DNA of 64,000 nucleotides from Nocardioides lacusdianchii (lineage in GTDB: Bacteria > Actinomycetota > Actinomycetes > Propionibacteriales > Nocardioidaceae): assembly GCF_020102855.1 (NCBI RefSeq), contig NZ_JADHZD010000014.1, positions 28,608-92,607 on the forward strand, written 5' to 3'. Below, piece after piece: positions 7,667 to 16,891 of the stretch. The position numbers were made by a program, and so were the translations under genes. The number at the start of each line of letters is the position of its first letter. Position 1 is the first letter of the stretch. The notes beneath the pieces are model-generated. The model made no database searches. It had not been told where the DNA came from and saw nothing but the letters and a program-made list of their open reading frames with translations.

Positions 7667-7828
7667 GTGCACGACCAGTTCGACGTGACCCTCGAGGACG
7701 GCGACCTCCTCAACGAGGTCGAGCTCACCACCACGCTGATCATCGCGGCCAGCGAGTCCGAGGATCACCTCACCCAGGAGGAGATCGACCGGCTGCTCGG
7801 GGTCACCCCGCGCCGGCCGGTGGACTGA
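7667..7828 (+). CDS. Small acidic protein of 53 residues, function unknown
   Basis: A GTG at 7667 has a strong GGGAGGG four bases ahead and opens a 53-codon frame ending in TGA at 7826. The product is acidic, with a strand-like start (FDVTLEDGDLLNEVELTTTLIIAASES) and a helix ending in LTQEEIDRLLGV. I do not know a function. The clean ribosome binding site and the codon bias of the frame support a real gene. It is convergent with the next gene. Confidence 0.72.
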   Translation: MHDQFDVTLEDGDLLNEVELTTTLIIAASESEDHLTQEEIDRLLGVTPRRPVD

Positions 7829-7843
7829 CCCGCCGCTGCCTGC

Positions 7844-8893
7844 TCAGCAGGTCGCGAAGAGCACCGGTCCGCTCGTGAGGTCGGACAGGACGTACGCCCC
7901 CTCGACCGGTCGCAGGTCGATCACGACCTCGCGGCCCTCGGCCCCGGCGCGCTCGACGCTGAAGCGCTCGGTGAAGTCACCGCCCTGCCCCGGGGCCGGC
8001 CCGGCCGCGAGCCGGGCACGGGCGTCGGCGTCGGCGGGCGCGTCGTCGGCGTCCTCGACCTGGAGCACCGCGCGCAGGTCGCCGTCGGGCAGCAGCGCCA
8101 TCGCGAAGCCCGTCAGCGGGTGCACCCCGCCCGCCGCCTCCACGAGCTGGTCCGCCTCGGCCTGCGCGGCGTCGTCGGCCTGTGACATGGCGAGCGTCTC
8201 GCAGGCGTACGCGCCGTCGTACACCGCTGCTGCCAGCGGCTGCTCCAGCGTCCCCGCGAGCTCGGCCAGGTCCTCGGCGCCGTCGTCGTCACCGTCGACC
8301 ACCGCCAGCACCTGCTCGAGGTAGGGCGCCTGGTCGGAGGCGAGCACGACCCGCTGGTCTGCCAGCAGCGCGACGTGCTGCAGCTCGGGGGTCAGGCCCG
8401 GCCCGACACTCGCCAGCACGTCTGGACCACCGACCCACACGCCGCCCTCGTCCTCCGGCTCGGACCAGCCCAGCGCGACCAGGCGCTCGGCGATCGCGTC
8501 GAGGTCGACGTCGTCGGCCACACCCATCATCTCCACCGCGCCGCCCGGCCCCTGCGCCAGCAGCTCCCACGTGAGCGTGGCGGGGGAGAAGCCGAGCTCC
8601 TCCTGCATCACGCCCGCCGACGTGCCGAGCGCCGACATGGGGGACAGGTCGCGGTCGAAGGCCTCGGCCAGGAGCTCGTCGACCTCCACGGCCGAGGAGT
8701 CGGCGTCGACCTCGGCGCCCAGCTCGCGGCGTACGCCCTCCCAGTCGGTCCACGCGGCGCGGCTGGTCTCCGCCGGCGCCATCCGCAGCGCCCGGGCGAG
8801 CGGGTCGTCCGGGGTGAGGAGCCGCCACCCGAGCCAGGCGACGAGCGCGAGCACGACCACGGCCACCAGGCCCACGGTGGTGCGACGTGACAC
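7844..8893 (-). CDS. Membrane-anchored protein of unknown function
   Basis: A 349-residue protein with one N-terminal membrane helix (about residues 6-25, VGLVAVVVLALVAWLGWRLL) and no lipobox, so the acidic remainder should lie outside the membrane. I recognise no domain. A single cysteine pair (C at about 231 and the final C) may form a disulfide. It is divergent from the NUDIX gene, with only 41 bases between the two starts, so they share a promoter region. Confidence 0.7.
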   Translation of the reverse strand: MSRRTTVGLVAVVVLALVAWLGWRLLTPDDPLARALRMAPAETSRAAWTDWEGVRRELGAEVDADSSAVEVDELLAEAFDRDLSPMSALGTSAGVMQEELGFSPATLTWELLAQGPGGAVEMMGVADDVDLDAIAERLVALGWSEPEDEGGVWVGGPDVLASVGPGLTPELQHVALLADQRVVLASDQAPYLEQVLAVVDGDDDGAEDLAELAGTLEQPLAAAVYDGAYACETLAMSQADDAAQAEADQLVEAAGGVHPLTGFAMALLPDGDLRAVLQVEDADDAPADADARARLAAGPAPGQGGDFTERFSVERAGAEGREVVIDLRPVEGAYVLSDLTSGPVLFATC

Positions 8894-8934
8894 GGGGTCT
8901 CCTCAGGGGTCGGGGTGGGTGTGAGACTACGTCC

Positions 8935-9804
8935 ATGCCTCAGGGTGGTGAGCTCCGCGACGTGCGTGCTGCCGGTGCCGTGGTGACGCGCAAGGGTGGG
9001 GACGTGCTGCTCGTGCACCGTCCCAAGTACGACGACTGGTCCTTCCCCAAGGGCAAGCTCGATCCCGGCGAGCACGTGGTCACCGCCGCGGTGCGCGAGG
9101 TGGCGGAGGAGACCGGGCTCGACGTGCGGCTCGGCCCGGCGCTGGGCCGGCAGCGCTACCGGATGTCCAACGGGCGGTGGAAGACCGTCGACTACTGGAC
9201 CGCGCGGGTGGTCGGCAGCGACGACGTGGGCCGCTACCGCCCCAACGACGAGATCGACGCCGTCGAGTGGGTGCCCTGGAAGGAGGCCGAGCGCCGCCTC
9301 ACCTACCCCTACGACCGCGCCACCCTGGCCGAGGCGCGTCCCCTGCGGCGCAAGACGCGTACGCTCGTGGTGCTGCGCCACGCCAAGGCCCGCTCCCGCA
9401 GCGCGTGGCGCCAGGACGACCGGCTGCGGCCGCTGCTCCAGACCGGCCAGGCCCAGGCGCAGCGCCTGGTGCCGCTGCTGTCGGCCTTCGACGTCACCTT
9501 GGCGCACACTTCCTCCAGCACCCGCTGCGTGCAGACGGTGACGCCGTACGTCGACGTGACCGGCTGGCCGCTGAAGACCTACGACGAGCTGAGCGAGGAG
9601 GGCGCCACGACCGACAGCGTGGTCGACCTGGTCGACAGCCTGCTCGAGGTCGGGGAGAGCGCTGTGCTGTGCACCCACCGGCCGGTGCTGCCGACGGTGC
9701 TCGACGCGCTGGAGGTGCCTGAGGTCAGGCTCGAGCCAGGCGGCATGCTGGTGGTGCACCACCGTCGCGGGAAGGTCGTCGCGACCGAGCCGTTGGCCCT
9801 CTGA
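8935..9804 (+). CDS. NUDIX hydrolase fused to a SixA-type histidine phosphatase (MutT1-like)
   Basis: A 289-residue two-domain protein. Residues 10-140 are a NUDIX domain with an intact box (GKLDPGEHVVTAAVREVAEETGL), which cleaves nucleoside diphosphate-linked substrates. Residues 145-289 form a phosphoglycerate mutase-like domain, with the catalytic motif LRHAKARS and a later CTHRP. The same order is known in mycobacterial MutT1, which removes 8-oxo-GTP and diadenosine polyphosphates. The ATG at 8935 is chosen because it opens directly into the domain. It comes just before the phosphate-uptake genes. Confidence 0.9.
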   Translation: MPQGGELRDVRAAGAVVTRKGGDVLLVHRPKYDDWSFPKGKLDPGEHVVTAAVREVAEETGLDVRLGPALGRQRYRMSNGRWKTVDYWTARVVGSDDVGRYRPNDEIDAVEWVPWKEAERRLTYPYDRATLAEARPLRRKTRTLVVLRHAKARSRSAWRQDDRLRPLLQTGQAQAQRLVPLLSAFDVTLAHTSSSTRCVQTVTPYVDVTGWPLKTYDELSEEGATTDSVVDLVDSLLEVGESAVLCTHRPVLPTVLDALEVPEVRLEPGGMLVVHHRRGKVVATEPLAL

Positions 9805-9909
9805 CCTGCGACTTCTAGGCTTTTCGGGCCCGCCCGTCAAGGCCGCTGGGACGAGTTCATGTGATCGCCGTCTCACGCACGAGTCCGCGACGCCATTCGG
9901 CCCGGTTCA

Positions 9910-9953
9910 GTTCATCGTGCGTTCACCGACGGCGCCGTGGTCGTTCTCCTGAC
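9910..9953 (+). promoter_or_regulatory. PHO-box-like direct repeats upstream of pstS
   Basis: GTTCATCGTGC (9910) and GTTCACCGACG (9921) are direct repeats exactly 11 bases apart, and GTTCTCCTGAC lies 22 bases further on (9943). This matches the 11-base GTTCA-type repeats bound by PhoP in actinobacteria. A TACCTT at 9959-9964 could be the -10 element. PhoP control of the pst operon is therefore likely. Confidence 0.65.
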
Positions 9954-10004
9954 GTCCCTACCTTCACTGATGTCAGCACACATCAGACTTTCAGGAGCAC
10001 CGAA

Positions 10005-10961
10005 GTGAAGCGCACTTCCACCCGCTGGGCCGCCGCGTCCGGCGCGACCGTTCTTGCCCTCACCCTCGCCGCCTGTGGTGGCGGTGACGCCGGCTCCGGC
10101 GAGGAAGGCTCCGGCGCCAGCGGCACCGTGGCAGTCGACGGCTCCTCCACCGTCGAGCCCATGTCCAAGGCGGCCTCCGAGCTGCTCTCCGAGGAGAACC
10201 CCGACGTGCGCGTCACGGTCGGTGCTGCTGGCACCGGCGGCGGCTTCGAGGTGTTCTGCCAGGGCCAGACCGACATCTCCGACGCCTCCCGGCCGATCGA
10301 GGAGGACGAGGTCGCAGCATGCGAGGAGGGCGGTGTCGAGTACACCGAGCTCCAGGTCGCCACCGACGCCCTCACCGTGGCCGTGCACCCCGACCTCGCG
10401 GTCGACTGCATCACCACCGACCAGCTCATCGAGCTCGTCGGCCCCGGCTCCGAGGTCACCAACTGGAGCGACCTCGACCCGAGCTTCCCCGACCAGGAGA
10501 TCTCCTTCTTCTTCCCGGGCACCGACTCCGGCACCTACGACTACATGGCCGCCGACGTCGTCGCGGACGAGTCCGAGGAGCTGCGCAAGGACGTCGAGTC
10601 CTCCGAGGACGACAACGTCCTGGTCCAGGGCATCTCCGGCACGGAAGGTGCGATCGGCTTCTTCGGTTACACCTACTACGAGGAGAACATGGACTCGCTC
10701 AAGGCGCTGTCCATCGACGACGGCGCCGGCTGCGTCGAGCCGTCCGCCGAGACCGCCCAGGCCGGCGAGTACACGCCCCTGTCGCGCCCCCTCTTCATCT
10801 ACGTGAGCAACTCGTCCTACGCTGACAACTCCGCCACCGCCGAGTACGTCGACTTCTACATCGAGAACCTCGAGACGATCGCCGAGGCGGCGAAGTACAT
10901 CCCGCTGAGCGAGGAGCTCTACAGCGAGACCCAGAGCGCCCTCGAGGGCCTCTCCTCCTGA
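10005..10961 (+). CDS. pstS: Phosphate ABC transporter substrate-binding lipoprotein PstS
   Basis: A 318-residue lipoprotein that captures phosphate outside the membrane and hands it to PstCA. The signal peptide ends in a lipobox LTLAAC with Cys24 as the lipid site. The phosphate-binding loops are visible: DGSSTVEPMS, AGTGGGFEVFCQG and PGTDSGTYDYM. The GTG at 10005 has AGGAG seven bases ahead and starts the signal peptide correctly. It is the first gene of pstSCAB, behind a PHO-box-like repeat. Confidence 0.95.
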   Translation: MKRTSTRWAAASGATVLALTLAACGGGDAGSGEEGSGASGTVAVDGSSTVEPMSKAASELLSEENPDVRVTVGAAGTGGGFEVFCQGQTDISDASRPIEEDEVAACEEGGVEYTELQVATDALTVAVHPDLAVDCITTDQLIELVGPGSEVTNWSDLDPSFPDQEISFFFPGTDSGTYDYMAADVVADESEELRKDVESSEDDNVLVQGISGTEGAIGFFGYTYYEENMDSLKALSIDDGAGCVEPSAETAQAGEYTPLSRPLFIYVSNSSYADNSATAEYVDFYIENLETIAEAAKYIPLSEELYSETQSALEGLSS

Positions 10962-10983
10962 CAGGAAGAGTCGTCACCCCTTC

Positions 10984-11925
10984 ATGAGCAGCACTAGCAG
11001 CACCGGCGCAGGCCCGTCCTTCGGGACGGGCCTGCCCGGCGCCCCCATCGACCTGGGCCGCAAGGCCCGTCCGGCCGAGACCGCGATCAAGGCGGTCCTC
11101 TTCGCGTCGGCGATGCTCTCGGTCGCCATCACGATCGGGATCCTCGTCGCCCTGATCGAGCCGGTCGTCCACTTCTTCGCCGAGGTGCCCTTCAGGGAGT
11201 TCTTCTCCTTCGACGAGGGCACCCGCTTCGCCGTGTTCCCGCTGATCACCGCGACGATGGTCACGACCGTGATCGCCCTGCTGGTCGCCGTGCCCCTCGG
11301 GCTCGGTGCGGCGATGTACCTCTCCGAGTACGCGTCCCGGCGGGCGCGCAAGATCCTCAAGCCCACCGTGGAGCTCCTCGCGGGCGTCCCGTCGGTGGTC
11401 TACGGCTTCTTCGCGGTCATGTTCGTCACCCCGACCCTGCTCCAGGACATCCTCGGCCTCGGAGTCGGGTTCACCAACGCCCTGGCCGCAGGCCTCGTGC
11501 TCGGGGTCATGATCATCCCGACCATCGCCTCGCTGGCCGAGGACGCGTTCTCGGCCGTGCCCCAGGCGCTGCGGCAGGGCTCGTACGCCATGGGTGCCAA
11601 CCGCATGCAGACGACCCTGCGCGTCGTGCTGCCGGCGGCCCTCTCGGGCGTTGCGGCTGCCATCGTGCTGGGCCTGTCCCGCGCCGTCGGCGAGACGATG
11701 ATCGTGGCGCTGGCCGCCGGGTCGCAGAAGAACTTCAGCCTCAACCCCCTCGAGGGCATGCAGACCATGACGGGCTTCATGGCCACGACCGCGGGCGGTG
11801 AGAACCCCGTGGGTTCGACGTCCTACAACACGCTCTTCGCGGTCGGCCTGACGCTCTTCGTGATCACCTTCGTGATCAACATGATCAGCATCGCTCTCGT
11901 CCGTCGCTACAGGCAGGCCTACTGA
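10984..11925 (+). CDS. pstC: Phosphate ABC transporter permease PstC
   Basis: A 313-residue inner-membrane permease with six predicted helices. It carries the coupling loop typical of the family (EDAFSAVPQALRQGSYAMGANRMQT, then VLPAALSGVAAAIVLGLSRAVGET). It forms the phosphate channel with PstA. The gap after pstS is 22 bases, and its stop overlaps the pstA start by one base. Confidence 0.95.
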   Translation: MSSTSSTGAGPSFGTGLPGAPIDLGRKARPAETAIKAVLFASAMLSVAITIGILVALIEPVVHFFAEVPFREFFSFDEGTRFAVFPLITATMVTTVIALLVAVPLGLGAAMYLSEYASRRARKILKPTVELLAGVPSVVYGFFAVMFVTPTLLQDILGLGVGFTNALAAGLVLGVMIIPTIASLAEDAFSAVPQALRQGSYAMGANRMQTTLRVVLPAALSGVAAAIVLGLSRAVGETMIVALAAGSQKNFSLNPLEGMQTMTGFMATTAGGENPVGSTSYNTLFAVGLTLFVITFVINMISIALVRRYRQAY

Positions 11926-12830
11926 TGAGCATCGCCGCCACCACTGCCCGTGAGACCGTCCAGCTGGCAACCGGCAGGAGCCGGGAGCGCAGCCCCGGGT
12001 CGCTCGTCTTCCTCGGCCTGCTGTGGTTCTCCCTGTTCTTCGGCGTGATGGTCCTCGTCGTGCTGATCGCTGACACCGCCATCGCCGGCGCCGGTCGCTT
12101 CGACGCCGACCTGGTCACCAGGTACGACTCGACGCTCACCCCCGAGCGCACCGGTTTCCGCGCCGGCATCCTCGGCAGCCTCTGGCTGATGCTCTTCACT
12201 GCCCTCATGGCCGTGCCCCTCGGCATCGCAGCCGCCGTCTACCTCGAGGAGTTCGCCGACTCCCGCCGGTGGTACAACCGCATCATCGAGGTGAACCTGC
12301 AGAACCTCGCCGCGGTTCCGTCCATCGTCTACGGCCTGCTGGCCGTCGCGGTGATGGCGCTGATCGGCATCGAGCGCAAGGGCATCGTCCTGGGTGGTGC
12401 GATCGCGCTCGCCCTGCTCATCCTGCCGGTCATCATCATCACGACCCGCGAGGCGGTGCGCGCGGTGCCCGAGGAGATCCGGCAGGGCTCGCTCGCGCTC
12501 GGCGCGACCACCTGGCAGACGACGTGGCGCCAGGTGCTGCCGTCGGCGGTCCCCGGCATCGCCACCGGCACGATCCTCGGCCTGTCACGCGCGATCGGCG
12601 AAGCGGCACCGCTGCTGATGCTCGGGCTCGCCTCGTCGGTGCGCTTCGACCCCGAGGGGATGATGAGTCCCATCACGGCGCTGCCCATCCAGATCTACGG
12701 CCTCAGCTCGAGCTCGCAGGACGCGTTCCAGGAGGCCGCCTCGGCCGCCATCATCGTGCTCCTCGTGATGATCCTCGGGCTCAACGGACTGGCCATCTTC
12801 ATCCGCAACAAGTTCCAGCGATCCTGGTGA
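11925..12830 (+). CDS. pstA: Phosphate ABC transporter permease PstA
   Basis: A 301-residue permease with six predicted helices and the EAA-type loop [17 protein letters not shown] followed by [23 protein letters not shown]. It is the partner of PstC, and the ATPase PstB docks on this loop. The ATG shares one base with the pstC stop, so translation is coupled. Confidence 0.95.
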   Translation: MSIAATTARETVQLATGRSRERSPGSLVFLGLLWFSLFFGVMVLVVLIADTAIAGAGRFDADLVTRYDSTLTPERTGFRAGILGSLWLMLFTALMAVPLGIAAAVYLEEFADSRRWYNRIIEVNLQNLAAVPSIVYGLLAVAVMALIGIERKGIVLGGAIALALLILPVIIITTREAVRAVPEEIRQGSLALGATTWQTTWRQVLPSAVPGIATGTILGLSRAIGEAAPLLMLGLASSVRFDPEGMMSPITALPIQIYGLSSSSQDAFQEAASAAIIVLLVMILGLNGLAIFIRNKFQRSW

Positions 12831-12844
12831 GAGAGACTGACGAC

Positions 12845-13720
12845 ATGGCTTCTGCCACTTCCTCCGACACGTTCCCGCAGATGGGGTCGCTCGGCGACGT
12901 CCACATGAGCGCGGAGCGGCGCCTGCCCGATTCCCCGGTCAACCCGGTGATGGAGACGCGCGACCTCAACGTCTTCTACGGCGACTTCCACGCCGTGCAC
13001 GACGTGAACCTCGCCTACGGGCGCCACGAGATCACCGCGATGATCGGCCCGTCGGGCTGTGGCAAGTCCACGGTGCTGCGCTGCCTCAACCGGATGAACG
13101 ACCTGGTCGCGGGCGCCCACGTCGAGGGCGGCGTGCTCTACCACGGGCAGGACATCTACGAGAAGAACGTCGACCCGATCGCCGTACGCACCCAGATCGG
13201 CATGGTCTTCCAGAAGCCCAACCCGTTCCCGAAGTCGATCTACGACAACATCGCCTACGGCCCGCGGGTCACCGGCATGAAGGTCGACAACATGGACGAC
13301 CTGGTCGAGGAGGCGCTGCGGGGTGCCGCGCTCTGGGACGAGGTCAAGGACAAGCTCAAGCAGTCGGCGTACGGCCTCTCCGGTGGCCAGCAGCAGCGCC
13401 TCTGCATCGCCCGGACGATCGCCACCAAGCCCGACGTGATCCTCATGGACGAGCCGTGCTCGGCGCTCGACCCGATCGCCACCGCCCGCGTCGAGGACCT
13501 CATGCTCGAGCTGCGCAACGAGTACACGATCATCGTCGTGACCCACAACATGCAGCAGGCCGCGCGCGTCTCGGACCGCACCGCGTTCTTCACCGCGCGT
13601 CCCGACGAGACCACCGGCAACCGCACCGGCCTGCTCGTGGAGTACGACCTCACCTCGACGATCTTCTCCAACCCGAACGACAAGCGCACCGAGGACTACA
13701 TCTCGGGCCGCTTCGGCTGA
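12845..13720 (+). CDS. pstB: Phosphate ABC transporter ATPase PstB
   Basis: A 291-residue ATPase. The Walker A motif GPSGCGKST, the signature LSGGQQQR, Walker B VILMDEP and the switch histidine in VVTHNMQQ are all intact. The 30 residues ahead of the domain are longer than usual and may be disordered; internal ATGs could trim them. The ATG at 12845 follows pstA by 14 bases. No phoU follows; the gene is ended by a large inverted repeat. Confidence 0.95.
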   Translation: MASATSSDTFPQMGSLGDVHMSAERRLPDSPVNPVMETRDLNVFYGDFHAVHDVNLAYGRHEITAMIGPSGCGKSTVLRCLNRMNDLVAGAHVEGGVLYHGQDIYEKNVDPIAVRTQIGMVFQKPNPFPKSIYDNIAYGPRVTGMKVDNMDDLVEEALRGAALWDEVKDKLKQSAYGLSGGQQQRLCIARTIATKPDVILMDEPCSALDPIATARVEDLMLELRNEYTIIVVTHNMQQAARVSDRTAFFTARPDETTGNRTGLLVEYDLTSTIFSNPNDKRTEDYISGRFG

Positions 13721-13744
13721 GTCGCTCCGGGTCCTCGGCCTTCG

Positions 13745-13818
13745 CGCTGGGTACCTGGGGATGTCCTGGTAGGCGATACGGGGGTAGCGCCCACCAGGAT
13801 GTCCCCAGGTACCCAGCG
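13745..13818. repeat. Large inverted repeat after pstB
   Basis: Two 26-base arms (13745-13770 and 13793-13818) are inverted copies apart from a three-base mismatch in GGGGATGTCC. The 22-base centre contains TACGGGGGTA. It can fold as the transcription terminator of pstB, but its length and symmetry resemble a dispersed palindromic element. It is the first of four palindromes in this 1.4 kb stretch. Confidence 0.75.
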
Positions 13819-13854
13819 CTTCGTGCGTCGGTCTCGGCGGTCGGGGTCGCCTCT

Positions 13855-13898
13855 GCGTCATACGAACCCGCACCGATGAGTGCGCCTTCGTATGACGC
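13855..13898. repeat. 44-base palindromic element, copy 1 (CATACGA family)
   Basis: Outer arms GCGTCATACGAA and TTCGTATGACGC are perfect 12-base inverted repeats. An inner GCAC/GTGC pair surrounds the loop. The same 44-base layout recurs at 15024 and 15099, on the other side of the DUF559 gene. Confidence 0.9.
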
Positions 13899-13985
13899 TG
13901 GGCGGGACCACGGCGGCGAGGGCGAGCCAGCAACCGTCCACAGGCGCGGTCGGGCGCGGGTGCTCCACAGGCGCAAGGCTGCCCC

Positions 13986-14984
13986 GTGGCGTACGACGAA
14001 CCGCGCGGCGACCGTGGAGCGGTGACAGAACCAACTCCCCGCACTGCCTCCCTGAGGGCCGCCCGTCGCCGCCGGGCCGAACGCCTCGGGCGCGACCAGG
14101 GGTGGGCGGTCTCCCGTCGCCAGCTGTACTCCGCCGGGCTCAGCAGGGCCGAGGTGCGGGCCAACGTCCGCGCCCGGCGGTGGCAGCGGGTCGGGCGCCA
14201 CGTCGTGGTCGTGCACACCGGCCCGATGGCTCTCTCGACCATGTTGTGGGCGGCCCAGCTGTCGGGTGGTCCGCGTGCCCGTCTGGACGGCTCGTCGGCG
14301 TTGGTCGCGGCCGGCCTCACCGGGTTCGACGTCGATCGGCACCGGGTCTCGGTCCCGCGCGGCGCTCGAGTGTTCCGCGACGCGCTCGTCGACGTACGCC
14401 AGACGCGTCGATGGAGGGTCGACGACCTGGCTGGTGGCGCAGGCCCGCCTCGCACGCGCCCGGAGGTCGCCGCCGTACGCGGTGCGCTGTGGGCGCGCAG
14501 CGACCGCCAGGCTGCCCTGTTGATGACCATGGTCGTCCAGCAGGGCATCGCCCCGGCCGATCGGATCGGACAGGCGCTGCTCCAGGTGAAGCGGGACCGC
14601 CGCCTGGCGTTCCTGACCGACCTCGTTACGGACCTGCTCGGCGGTGTGCACAGCCTCGCCGAGCTCGACTTCGCCCGCGAGTGCCGGAGCCGGGGGTTCC
14701 CCGAGCCCACGCGCCAGGTCGTACGCCGAGGTGCCGACGGTCGCCACTACCTCGACGTCGTGTGGGAGGAGTGGGGCGTGGTGGTCGAGGTCGACGGGAT
14801 CCAGCACGCGCTGGCGCAGGAAGTCGTCGCCGACGCCCTGCGCCACAACGACGTGACTCTCGACCACCTCACCGTGCTCCGGCTTCCGGTCCTGGGCCTC
14901 CGCGTTGCCGCTGACGAGTTCTTCGCCCAGGTCGAGCGGGCGCTGGTCGAGGCAGGGTGGTCCGGGCTGGGGCCTGCGGCATGA
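13986..14984 (+). CDS. DUF559-type nuclease-like protein with an AbiEi-like N-terminus
   Basis: A 332-residue protein. Residues 30-90 look like the winged-helix domain of AbiEi-type antitoxins (WAVSRRQLYSAGLSRAEVRANV, WQRVGRHVVVV). The C-terminal third has the DUF559/VSR-like nuclease pattern (HSLAELDFARECRSRGFPEP, then DVVWEEWGVVVEVDGIQH), which contains the acidic residues of a PD-(D/E)xK fold. Actinobacteria carry many such proteins; the role is unproven. The gene stands alone between copies of one palindrome. The GTG at 13986 is uncertain; a GTG at 14022 is also possible. A second, diverged relative is at 24501-25472. Confidence 0.8.
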   Translation: MAYDEPRGDRGAVTEPTPRTASLRAARRRRAERLGRDQGWAVSRRQLYSAGLSRAEVRANVRARRWQRVGRHVVVVHTGPMALSTMLWAAQLSGGPRARLDGSSALVAAGLTGFDVDRHRVSVPRGARVFRDALVDVRQTRRWRVDDLAGGAGPPRTRPEVAAVRGALWARSDRQAALLMTMVVQQGIAPADRIGQALLQVKRDRRLAFLTDLVTDLLGGVHSLAELDFARECRSRGFPEPTRQVVRRGADGRHYLDVVWEEWGVVVEVDGIQHALAQEVVADALRHNDVTLDHLTVLRLPVLGLRVAADEFFAQVERALVEAGWSGLGPAA

Positions 14985-15023
14985 GGCGGCGTACGTTTGG
15001 GCCGGTCCTGCCGCCGCGGATCA

Positions 15024-15067
15024 GCGTCATACGAACCGGCACCCATGAGTGCGCTTTCGTATGACGC
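15024..15067. repeat. 44-base palindromic element, copy 2 (CATACGA family)
   Basis: Same outer arms as copy 1 (GCGTCATACGAA and TTCGTATGACGC) and the same inner GCAC/GTGC pair, differing only at a few loop-side bases. It lies 39 bases after the DUF559 gene. Confidence 0.9.
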
Positions 15068-15098
15068 AGGGCGACCGCAGGCCGACAGGCGACCCCGA

Positions 15099-15142
15099 GC
15101 GTCATACGTTCGCGCACGGATAGGTGCGGGTCCGTATGACGC
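15099..15142. repeat. 44-base palindromic element, copy 3 (CATACGA family)
   Basis: Outer arms GCGTCATACG and CGTATGACGC match copies 1 and 2; the inner part has diverged but keeps the GCAC/GTGC pair and the exact length. It follows copy 2 by 31 bases, forming a tandem pair. Confidence 0.85.
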
Positions 15143-15165
15143 AGAGGACGGTCAGACGACCGACC

Positions 15166-16161
15166 TCAGGGCAGGAAGAGGTGCGCCACCCAGTAGCAGA
15201 TCGCCGCGGCGAAGCCGGCGGCCGGGAAGGTCAGCACCCAGGCGGTGAGGATCGACTTCGCCACACCCCAGCGCACGGCGGACAGGCGCTTGGTCGCGCC
15301 GACGCCCATGACCGCGGACGTGATGGTGTGGGTGGTCGAGATCGGCGCCTCGAAGACGTACGCCGTCGAGTAGAGCACCGACGCGGCCACCGACTCGGCC
15401 GCGAAGCCGCGGGGCGGGTCGAGGTGGATGATGCGGCGACCCAGCGTGCGCATGATGCGCCAGCCGCCGGAGTAGGTGCCGGCGGAGATGGCGGCCGCCG
15501 CGGCGATGATCACCCAGAGCGGAAGCGGGTCGTCGGCACCGACGTAGCCACCGGCGAGCAGCGCCAGGAAGATCACGCCCATCGTCTTCTGCGCGTCCTG
15601 GAGGCCGTGGCCGAGCGCCATCGCGGCTGCGGAGATCGTCTGCGCGATCTTGAACCCGCGGTTGGCGCGACCCGGGTTGGCGTTGCGGAAGATCCACATG
15701 ATCGCCACCATCACCGCGAAGCCGAGGGAGAAGGCGACGACGGGGGAGAGGAACATCGGGATGACGACCTTCTCCAGCACGACGCCCCAGTTGGCCGTGG
15801 CGCCCGCAGCGACCGCGGAGCCGACGAGGCCACCGATCAGGGCGTGCGAGGAGGACGAGGGCAGGCCGTAGTACCAGGTGATCATGTTCCAGGTGATGGC
15901 GCCGAGGAGGCCGCACATCACGATCACGAGGGCATGGCTGCCGGTGCCGGGGTCGATCGTCTCCGAGACGGTCTGGGCGACCTTCTGGCCGAGGAAGGCG
16001 CCGACGAAGTTCATGACAGCAGCCATGGCGAGTGCGACGCGCGGCTTGAGCGCGCCCGTCGAGACGGACGTCGCGATTGCGTTGGCCGCGTCGTGGAAGC
16101 CGTTGGTGTAGTCGAACACCAGGGCGACGACGACGACGGCAATGATGATGCCGATCTCCAT
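15166..16161 (-). CDS. pit: Low-affinity inorganic phosphate transporter (PiT family)
   Basis: A 331-residue membrane protein with about ten hydrophobic segments. The two PiT signature repeats are clear: DYTNGFHDAANAIATSVSTGAL at the N-terminus and GHGLQDAQKTMGVI in the middle. PiT proteins carry metal-phosphate with cations. It is translated just after a DUF47 protein (five bases between), the standard actinobacterial and archaeal pairing. It sits head-on to the DUF559 gene across the two palindromes. Confidence 0.95.
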   Translation of the reverse strand: MEIGIIIAVVVVALVFDYTNGFHDAANAIATSVSTGALKPRVALAMAAVMNFVGAFLGQKVAQTVSETIDPGTGSHALVIVMCGLLGAITWNMITWYYGLPSSSSHALIGGLVGSAVAAGATANWGVVLEKVVIPMFLSPVVAFSLGFAVMVAIMWIFRNANPGRANRGFKIAQTISAAAMALGHGLQDAQKTMGVIFLALLAGGYVGADDPLPLWVIIAAAAAISAGTYSGGWRIMRTLGRRIIHLDPPRGFAAESVAASVLYSTAYVFEAPISTTHTITSAVMGVGATKRLSAVRWGVAKSILTAWVLTFPAAGFAAAICYWVAHLFLP

Positions 16162-16166
16162 CAGTC

Positions 16167-16784
16167 TTACGACTCCTTGACGGCGATCTGCTCCACGATG
16201 TTGGCGACCTTCTCGAAGGCATCGATCGCCCCCTCGAGGGACTCGACGATGTCCTTGAGCTTCATCACCTCGAGCGCCTCGTGCTCACCGCTGAACAGGT
16301 TGGCGAGGATCCGCCGGTAGGACTTGTCGCCGGTGTTCTCGAGCCGGTTGATCTCGATCCAGTACTCGTCGAGCTTGCCCATCGACTCCAGCTGGGGCAT
16401 CGCCGCGGCGGTGAGCTCGGCGCAGCGCTGGAGCACCTCGACCTGCTGGGTGGTCTCCGCGGGCAGCGAGGTGACCTCGTAGAGCAGGACCAGGTCGACG
16501 GCCTCGTCCATCATGTCCATGACGTCGTCGAGCGCCGAGGCGAGGGAGTAGATGTCCTCGCGGTCGAAGGGCGTGACGAAGGTGCTGTTCACGCGCCGGA
16601 TGATCGAGTGGGTGGTCTCGTCCGCGGCGTGCTCGGCCTCGCGCATGCGCTGGGCGACCTCGGCCTTGGAGCTGCCGGCCGACAGCATCTCGTTGAGGAG
16701 CTGGGAGCCGACGACGAGGTGGTTGGCGGCCTCGCTGAAGAGGTCGTAGAACGAGCTGTCGACAGGGCGGAACTTCAAACGCAC
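16167..16784 (-). CDS. DUF47 (PhoU-like) partner of the phosphate transporter
   Basis: A 205-residue, all-helical cytoplasmic protein of the PhoU-related DUF47 family, thought to control the adjacent PiT transporter. Characteristic patterns are RMREAEHAADETTHSIIRRVN, TPFDREDIYSLASALDDVMD and LENTGDKSYRRIL. The GTG at 16782-16784 is preferred because CGGAG lies six bases ahead; the ATG at 16823 would add 13 residues that do not belong to the domain. It heads the two-gene operon with pit. Confidence 0.88.
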   Translation of the reverse strand: MRLKFRPVDSSFYDLFSEAANHLVVGSQLLNEMLSAGSSKAEVAQRMREAEHAADETTHSIIRRVNSTFVTPFDREDIYSLASALDDVMDMMDEAVDLVLLYEVTSLPAETTQQVEVLQRCAELTAAAMPQLESMGKLDEYWIEINRLENTGDKSYRRILANLFSGEHEALEVMKLKDIVESLEGAIDAFEKVANIVEQIAVKES

Positions 16785-16813
16785 GGTGAACTCCGAACGG
16801 GGGGCGGATGAAC
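16781..16813 (-). promoter_or_regulatory. PHO-box-like repeats at the DUF47-pit start
   Basis: On the minus strand GTTCATCCGCC (16803-16813) and GTTCACCGTGC (16781-16791) are 22 bases apart, two 11-base units, as at pstS. The second overlaps the preferred start codon, so if PhoP binds here it may repress rather than activate. Weak evidence. Confidence 0.3.
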
Positions 16814-16891
16814 CGTGGTTCATGCTAGGGGGTCGGCCGCCCTACGACGCAAGTTGCGGCGTACGTCGCCGCGCAGGGTGTGACGCGGCGC

